Shown: one piece after another, positions 60,712-64,000 of the stretch
Numbering within the stretch: the stretch's first letter is position 1
Layout of the letters: every line of letters starts with the position of its first letter
Assembly: GCF_009660225.1 (NCBI RefSeq)
Contig: NZ_CP045920.1
Span: 1,674,001-1,738,000, forward strand
Direction of reading: 5' to 3'
From: Pseudactinotalea sp. HY158
GTDB lineage: Bacteria; Actinomycetota; Actinomycetes; Actinomycetales; Beutenbergiaceae
DNA length: 64,000 nt
The notes under the pieces: model-generated
Databases searched by the model: none
What the model was told of the DNA's origin: nothing
Seen by the model: only the letters and a program-made list of their open reading frames with translations
Translations under genes and position numbers: made by a program

Positions 60712-61268
60712 CGGTCGGCGGCGCTCTCGGGGCCGGCGGCCGTGCCGGTGGCCGGCCGGTTCGGGCTCGGATGGAACGTCAGCCGGTACTTGCCGATCTG
60801 CACCTCGTCGCCCGCGCGGAGCGTGGCGGTCTCGATCCGCTCGCGATTGACGTAGGTGCCGTTGAGGCTCCCGACGTCGCGCACCGTGAAGCCGCCCGCC
60901 GCGGACAGGAACTCGGCGTGCTTGCGGGAGACGGTCACGTCGTCGAGGAAGATGTCGGCACGGGTGTGCCGCCCGGCGGTCACCCGTTCGGCGTCGAGGA
61001 GGAACCGGGCGCCCGCGTTCGGGCCGTGCTGAACGATGAGCAGGGCCGAGGCGGGAGGCAGTGCCTCGATGGCCGCGCGATCCCCCGCGGCGATGGCCGA
61101 GGGCGGGGCGTAGTCCGGATCGACCGAACCCACCCGGTCGAAGGTCGCGGTGGTGTGCACGTCCGGGCGCGCGGGTGACTCCACGGCGTGCTCCTGCTGC
61201 TCCTGGTCCCGGCCGGCCGCAGACTGGGCGGACGCGGGGTCCGGAACCTGTGGGCCCTGGGTCGTCAT
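60708..61268 (-). CDS. garA: FHA-domain metabolic regulator GarA
   Basis: This 186-residue protein has a C-terminal FHA domain (about residues 75-175) with AGRHTRADIFLDDVTVSRKH and VRDVGSLNGTYVNRE. The N-terminal part includes TTATFDRVG, resembling the twin-threonine site phosphorylated by PknG or PknB. GarA controls 2-oxoglutarate dehydrogenase and glutamate dehydrogenase. The first 50 residues are a Gln/Ala-rich extension. It is coupled to ftsR. In Mycobacterium, gcvH lies just upstream; here it does not. Confidence 0.92.
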   Translation of the reverse strand: MTTQGPQVPDPASAQSAAGRDQEQQEHAVESPARPDVHTTATFDRVGSVDPDYAPPSAIAAGDRAAIEALPPASALLIVQHGPNAGARFLLDAERVTAGRHTRADIFLDDVTVSRKHAEFLSAAGGFTVRDVGSLNGTYVNRERIETATLRAGDEVQIGKYRLTFHPSPNRPATGTAAGPESAADR

Positions 61269-61354
61269 GGTCGTTCCTCGCTCATCTGCGCATCGAAGTG
61301 ATGCCTAGAACCTTACCGTTCGGTCGAGGGTGAGGCGATGCCCGGCTCGCGCGG

Positions 61355-62173
61355 TCATTCCTCGGTCACGGGCGTCGCATATTCGGGAGGGGACACGGTA
61401 CGCACCGCATCGATGCGAATCAATTCCGACGTCGTCATCTGCACCGCGGCACCCGCGTTCCGGAACCCGGCGAGCGCTCCCCCGGGGATCTCCAGCGCGC
61501 CCGCGATCGTGTCCGGGTTGCCGATCGCCGACCACAGATAGGGCGGGGAGATGATCTGGCCGTCGGCGAGGAGCTCACCGCCGGCGTCGAGGAAATAGGA
61601 ACTGGCCACGATCCGGACACCGCTCACCGAGATCGCCTCGGCTCCCGAATTACGAAGCTCCTCGAGCATGTGCACCATGTCCTGGGCCGCGACGCCGTGG
61701 TCGGGATCGTCCACCCGCACCGTGACGCCCTGGCCCTCGACGGGCACCGTGCCGGCGAGGATTCCCTGCAGCGTCGCGTAGTTGCGAAGGTAGCGGCCCT
61801 GGTCGGAGCCCGACTGGAGATTGCTGCGGTCGAGGCGCAGCTGGGAACGTTCGGCCGTGAGGTCCTCGTTGCGCTGGGTGACCTCGTCGAGGAGCCGCAC
61901 GAGGTCGTCCTGCCGCATGCTCGAGAGCTCGTCGGTCTGGGTCTGGCGTACCTGCACGACGACGGCGAATCCCACGAGCATGGTGAGCACGCCGATCAGG
62001 GCGCTCGTGCGCCGGCCGATCCGGCGCCGCCGTGGCCGGTCCGTGCCCGCTGTGTTCGCTGGGCCCGCTGTGTTCGCTGTGGGCACTGTGTTCGCTGTGC
62101 CCTGTGGGTCCGCTGTGCCCTGTGGGTCCGGGGCGTTCGCTGTGCCCTGCGAGTCGGGGTTCTCCTCGGCCAT
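61355..62173 (-). CDS. DUF881 family membrane-anchored protein (second of two)
   Basis: This 272-residue protein has a repetitive N-terminal segment (residues about 1-44, DPQGTA and TAN motifs), a basic stretch RPRRRRIGRR, one membrane helix (about 55-73) and a coiled coil (TDELSSMRQDDLVRLLDEVT onward). The external DUF881 domain follows with GVTVRVDDPD and ISVSGVRIVASSYFLDAGG. Corresponds to Rv1825. The N-terminal repeats are encoded by 9- and 18-base units at 62041-62160. Confidence 0.87.
   Translation of the reverse strand: MAEENPDSQGTANAPDPQGTADPQGTANTVPTANTAGPANTAGTDRPRRRRIGRRTSALIGVLTMLVGFAVVVQVRQTQTDELSSMRQDDLVRLLDEVTQRNEDLTAERSQLRLDRSNLQSGSDQGRYLRNYATLQGILAGTVPVEGQGVTVRVDDPDHGVAAQDMVHMLEELRNSGAEAISVSGVRIVASSYFLDAGGELLADGQIISPPYLWSAIGNPDTIAGALEIPGGALAGFRNAGAAVQMTTSELIRIDAVRTVSPPEYATPVTEE
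62041..62160 (-). repeat. 9/18-base tandem repeats in the DUF881 gene
   Basis: Units around CCTGTGGGTCCGCTGTGC and TGTGTTCGC recur in 9-base register, encoding DPQGTA twice and several TANT/TAG triplets in the cytoplasmic tail before the membrane helix. Confidence 0.75.
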
Positions 62174-62175
62174 CG

Positions 62176-62508
62176 TCACGCCTTGAAGACGTGGCGGCGG
62201 ATGGAGGCCGCGTTGGAGAAGATCCGGATGCCCAGCACGACCACGACCGCGGTCGACAACTGCGCCCCCACTCCGAGCTGATCGCCGAGGAACACGAGGA
62301 AGCAGGCGACGAGCACGTTGAACAGGAACGACGTCACGAAGACCCGCTCGTCGAACGTGGCCTCGAATCGCGCGCGCACGGCCCCGAGCAGCGCATCGAG
62401 GGCCGCGACCACCGCGATCGGAAGGTAGGGCTGCAGCTCCACGGGGATGTTCGGCTTGAACAGCAGGCCGAGGACGATGCCGATGACCAGTCCGGCGACG
62501 GCGACCAT
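62176..62508 (-). CDS. DUF1290 small membrane protein
   Basis: This 110-residue protein has three predicted membrane helices and the DUF1290 (small basic protein) pattern GIVLGLLFKPNIPVELQPYL, ALDALLGAVRA and RVFVTSFLFNVLVACFLVFLG split. It always sits between two DUF881 genes in actinobacteria (Rv1824) and is thought to belong to the cell envelope or division machinery, without proof. It is two bases from the following DUF881 gene. Confidence 0.9.
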   Translation of the reverse strand: MVAVAGLVIGIVLGLLFKPNIPVELQPYLPIAVVAALDALLGAVRARFEATFDERVFVTSFLFNVLVACFLVFLGDQLGVGAQLSTAVVVVLGIRIFSNAASIRRHVFKA

Positions 62509-62586
62509 TCAGTCTCCTTCCTCGACCGGACCCGGGTGCCCCGCGCACGTGTGTCCACGCCGGGGGTGGGGCAAGTCTGACACGGG

Positions 62587-63408
62587 CTACCCCTGCTCTG
62601 TGACGTAGTGGAGCTTGGGCGCGGTCCCCGCCGGCAGGGCGAGATCGGCGGCCTGGACGACCGAGCTGCCGATGCCGTACATCGAACCGAGCGTGGCCAG
62701 TTGCGCGGCCGCGGTGCTCCGCGCGAACTCCGTGCGCAGACCGTTCGGGTCGCCGATCGCCTCGACCTCATAGGGCGAGACGAGCGGCTTGAGGTCGACG
62801 AGGATCGCCTCGCCCGCCGAGCGGATCGCCGTGCCCGCGCTCACGCGATGCCCGTTGATGGCGATCGCCTCGGCCCCCGCGGCCCACAGCGCGTTGACGA
62901 CGAGCTGGAGGTCGACGTCGAACACGCGGGCCGGGTCGTCGCCCCCGACGGCGCGGGTCGAGTCCTCCAGGGTCACCGCGACCCCCGGTCCGGTCACCGC
63001 GATCGTGCCGGCCGAGACGGCGGCATCGCGCGCGCGGGAGAGGAACTCCTCGCTCACGTCCCCCTGCTCCGCCTGCAGCTCGTTGATCTCCCCGCGCAGG
63101 CCCGCGATGTCCTCCCGCAGGCCGTCGGCGATCGCGACCCGGTCGCGGATCTGCTCCTCGAGCACGCCGCGGGCACTCAAGGCGCTGTCCACCGGGGCAC
63201 GCAGCTGTCGGGCGGCCCACACCCCGCCGACCCCGATCGCGATCGCCAGGAGCAGCACGAACAGCTCCTGCAGCCGCGACCCGCGCGGGCGCGCGCCCCC
63301 GCTCCCCCGCCGTTCGGCCATCGCCGCATAGCCGGGATCGAGCGGTCGCTCCATCACCTCGGTCAGCAGCGTCATGGACGCGTCGGGACGACGCGGCTGC
63401 TCAGCCAT
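62587..63408 (-). CDS. DUF881 family membrane-anchored protein (first of two)
   Basis: This 273-residue protein has a cytoplasmic tail, a membrane helix at about residues 47-66 (LFVLLLAIAIGVGGVWAA), a coiled coil (EEQIRDRVAIADGLREDIAG) and the DUF881 domain with VTGPGVAVTLEDS and AEAIAINGHRVSAGTAIRS. It corresponds to Rv1823. It follows pgsA and precedes DUF1290 in one leftward operon. No 9-base repeat is present here. Confidence 0.88.
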   Translation of the reverse strand: MAEQPRRPDASMTLLTEVMERPLDPGYAAMAERRGSGGARPRGSRLQELFVLLLAIAIGVGGVWAARQLRAPVDSALSARGVLEEQIRDRVAIADGLREDIAGLRGEINELQAEQGDVSEEFLSRARDAAVSAGTIAVTGPGVAVTLEDSTRAVGGDDPARVFDVDLQLVVNALWAAGAEAIAINGHRVSAGTAIRSAGEAILVDLKPLVSPYEVEAIGDPNGLRTEFARSTAAAQLATLGSMYGIGSSVVQAADLALPAGTAPKLHYVTEQG

Positions 63409-63523
63409 GGCACCCTCCGCTGCGTCTAGGTGGGATCGGGCGGTTCCACGGCGATTCTATGCGCCGGTGGTCAGGCGTCCGTGCCCACCTCGGCCCCGTG
63501 CCCACCCGGCCCGGTCCGACCGG

Positions 63524-64000
63524 TCAGAGCGCCGGGCGCGCCCGGGCACCCGTGCGGAGCACGTCCCGGAACTGATGGAGGTAGAGCGCGCCGGCGCACC
63601 AGTAGAGGAAGACCCCCCAGAGCACCGCCGCCCACCCGATGACGTAGGACACCTCACCGACGACCCCGTCCACCTCGGCGAGCAGGAGCAGCGGGAACGC
63701 GTACATGAGCGCCATCGTGCCGGCCTTCCCGGCGAGGTGGACCGGGTAGCCGGGGAAGCCTCGGCGCGCGAGGACGGGCAGCGTGAGGCCCACGAGCAGC
63801 TCCCGTGCGGCGATCGCGGCCACGAGCCACCACGGGATGAGTGCGCGCGCGGCCATGCCGATGAGCGTGACCGCGATGAACAACCGGTCGGCCATCGGAT
63901 CGAGCAGCTTGCCGAGCTTGGACATCTGGTCGAAGCGGCGCGCGATATAGCCGTCGACGTAGTCGCTCAGGCCGGCCACGGCGAGCGTGACGACGGCGAG
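63524..64000 (-). CDS. pgsA: CDP-alcohol phosphatidyltransferase, partial (5' end outside window)
   Basis: The visible 158 residues lack the N-terminus. The family motif DxxDGxxAR(x8)GxxxDxxxD is complete in SDYVDGYIARRFDQMSKLGK followed by LLDPMAD. Several membrane helices follow. By position (Rv1822, pgsA2, before DUF881) it is a PgsA-like phospholipid synthase, probably making phosphatidylglycerol phosphate or cardiolipin-type lipids. The stop is at 63524. The substrate cannot be told from the motif alone. Confidence 0.9.
   Translation of the reverse strand, partial: LAVVTLAVAGLSDYVDGYIARRFDQMSKLGKLLDPMADRLFIAVTLIGMAARALIPWWLVAAIAARELLVGLTLPVLARRGFPGYPVHLAGKAGTMALMYAFPLLLLAEVDGVVGEVSYVIGWAAVLWGVFLYWCAGALYLHQFRDVLRTGARARPAL

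Overview
The window is very GC-rich (roughly 70 percent or more) and tightly packed with genes. It carries several actinobacterial signature genes: mihF, rbpA, pafBC, helY, the garA/ftsR/bifunctional-nuclease block, a helicase-motif-free PriA, a DUF3866 protein and separate Lnt and polyprenol-phosphomannose synthase genes. Gene order over the first 20 kb (pyr operon, mihF, gmk, rpoZ, coaBC, metK, priA, fmt, rsmB, rpe) matches the Mycobacterium and Micrococcales layout. I read it as a chromosomal segment of a high-GC actinomycete, probably of the order Micrococcales; I cannot name the genus.

Layout. 1-7612: end of a pyrimidine operon (pyrB end, pyrC, a small membrane protein, carA, carB, pyrF), joined by 4-base overlaps. 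7749-17291: mihF, gmk, rpoZ, coaBC, metK, priA (split by an apparent one-base frameshift), a HAD phosphatase, fmt and rsmB. 17464-19032: a second rsmB paralogue in tandem. 19049-24233: a GAF-ANTAR regulator, rpe, then an FMN riboswitch controlling a two-gene RibXY-like riboflavin uptake system (permease and lipoprotein, no ATPase) where related genomes usually carry riboflavin biosynthesis genes, then hisE, hisG and a PH-like membrane protein. 24258-36883: a GroES-like protein and DUF3866, pafBC, tatA/tatC, a lipid kinase, helY, a degenerate amidohydrolase, lnt and ppm. 36971-45338: rbpA, nadE, a hydrolase, an AraC/VOC pair, a UvrA-like ATPase, an RHH/Doc toxin-antitoxin pair, a VOC protein and an aminotransferase.

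45442-51750 is the accessory part. Two homologous ECF-sigma/membrane-protein operons point away from each other. Between them lie a broken VapBC locus, whose vapC is interrupted by an IS256-family element with an 8-bp target duplication, and an intact VapBC pair.

51740-64000: a SRPBCC protein, an AhpD-like protein, a GH1 beta-glucosidase, a YciO/Sua5 protein, pyruvate carboxylase, and a block transcribed leftward (pgsA, DUF881, DUF1290, DUF881, garA, ftsR, bifunctional nuclease, MerR) equivalent to Mycobacterium Rv1822-Rv1830 but without gcvH.

Three genome-level patterns recur. In-frame tandem repeats with a 9-base unit sit in linkers or tails of several housekeeping proteins. Many genes have a -10-like hexamer 6-8 bases before the start codon, suggesting leaderless mRNAs. 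Start/stop overlaps of the ATGA or GTGA type couple most operon genes. No tRNA, rRNA or CRISPR array was seen, and no gene-free stretch exceeds 300 bases.
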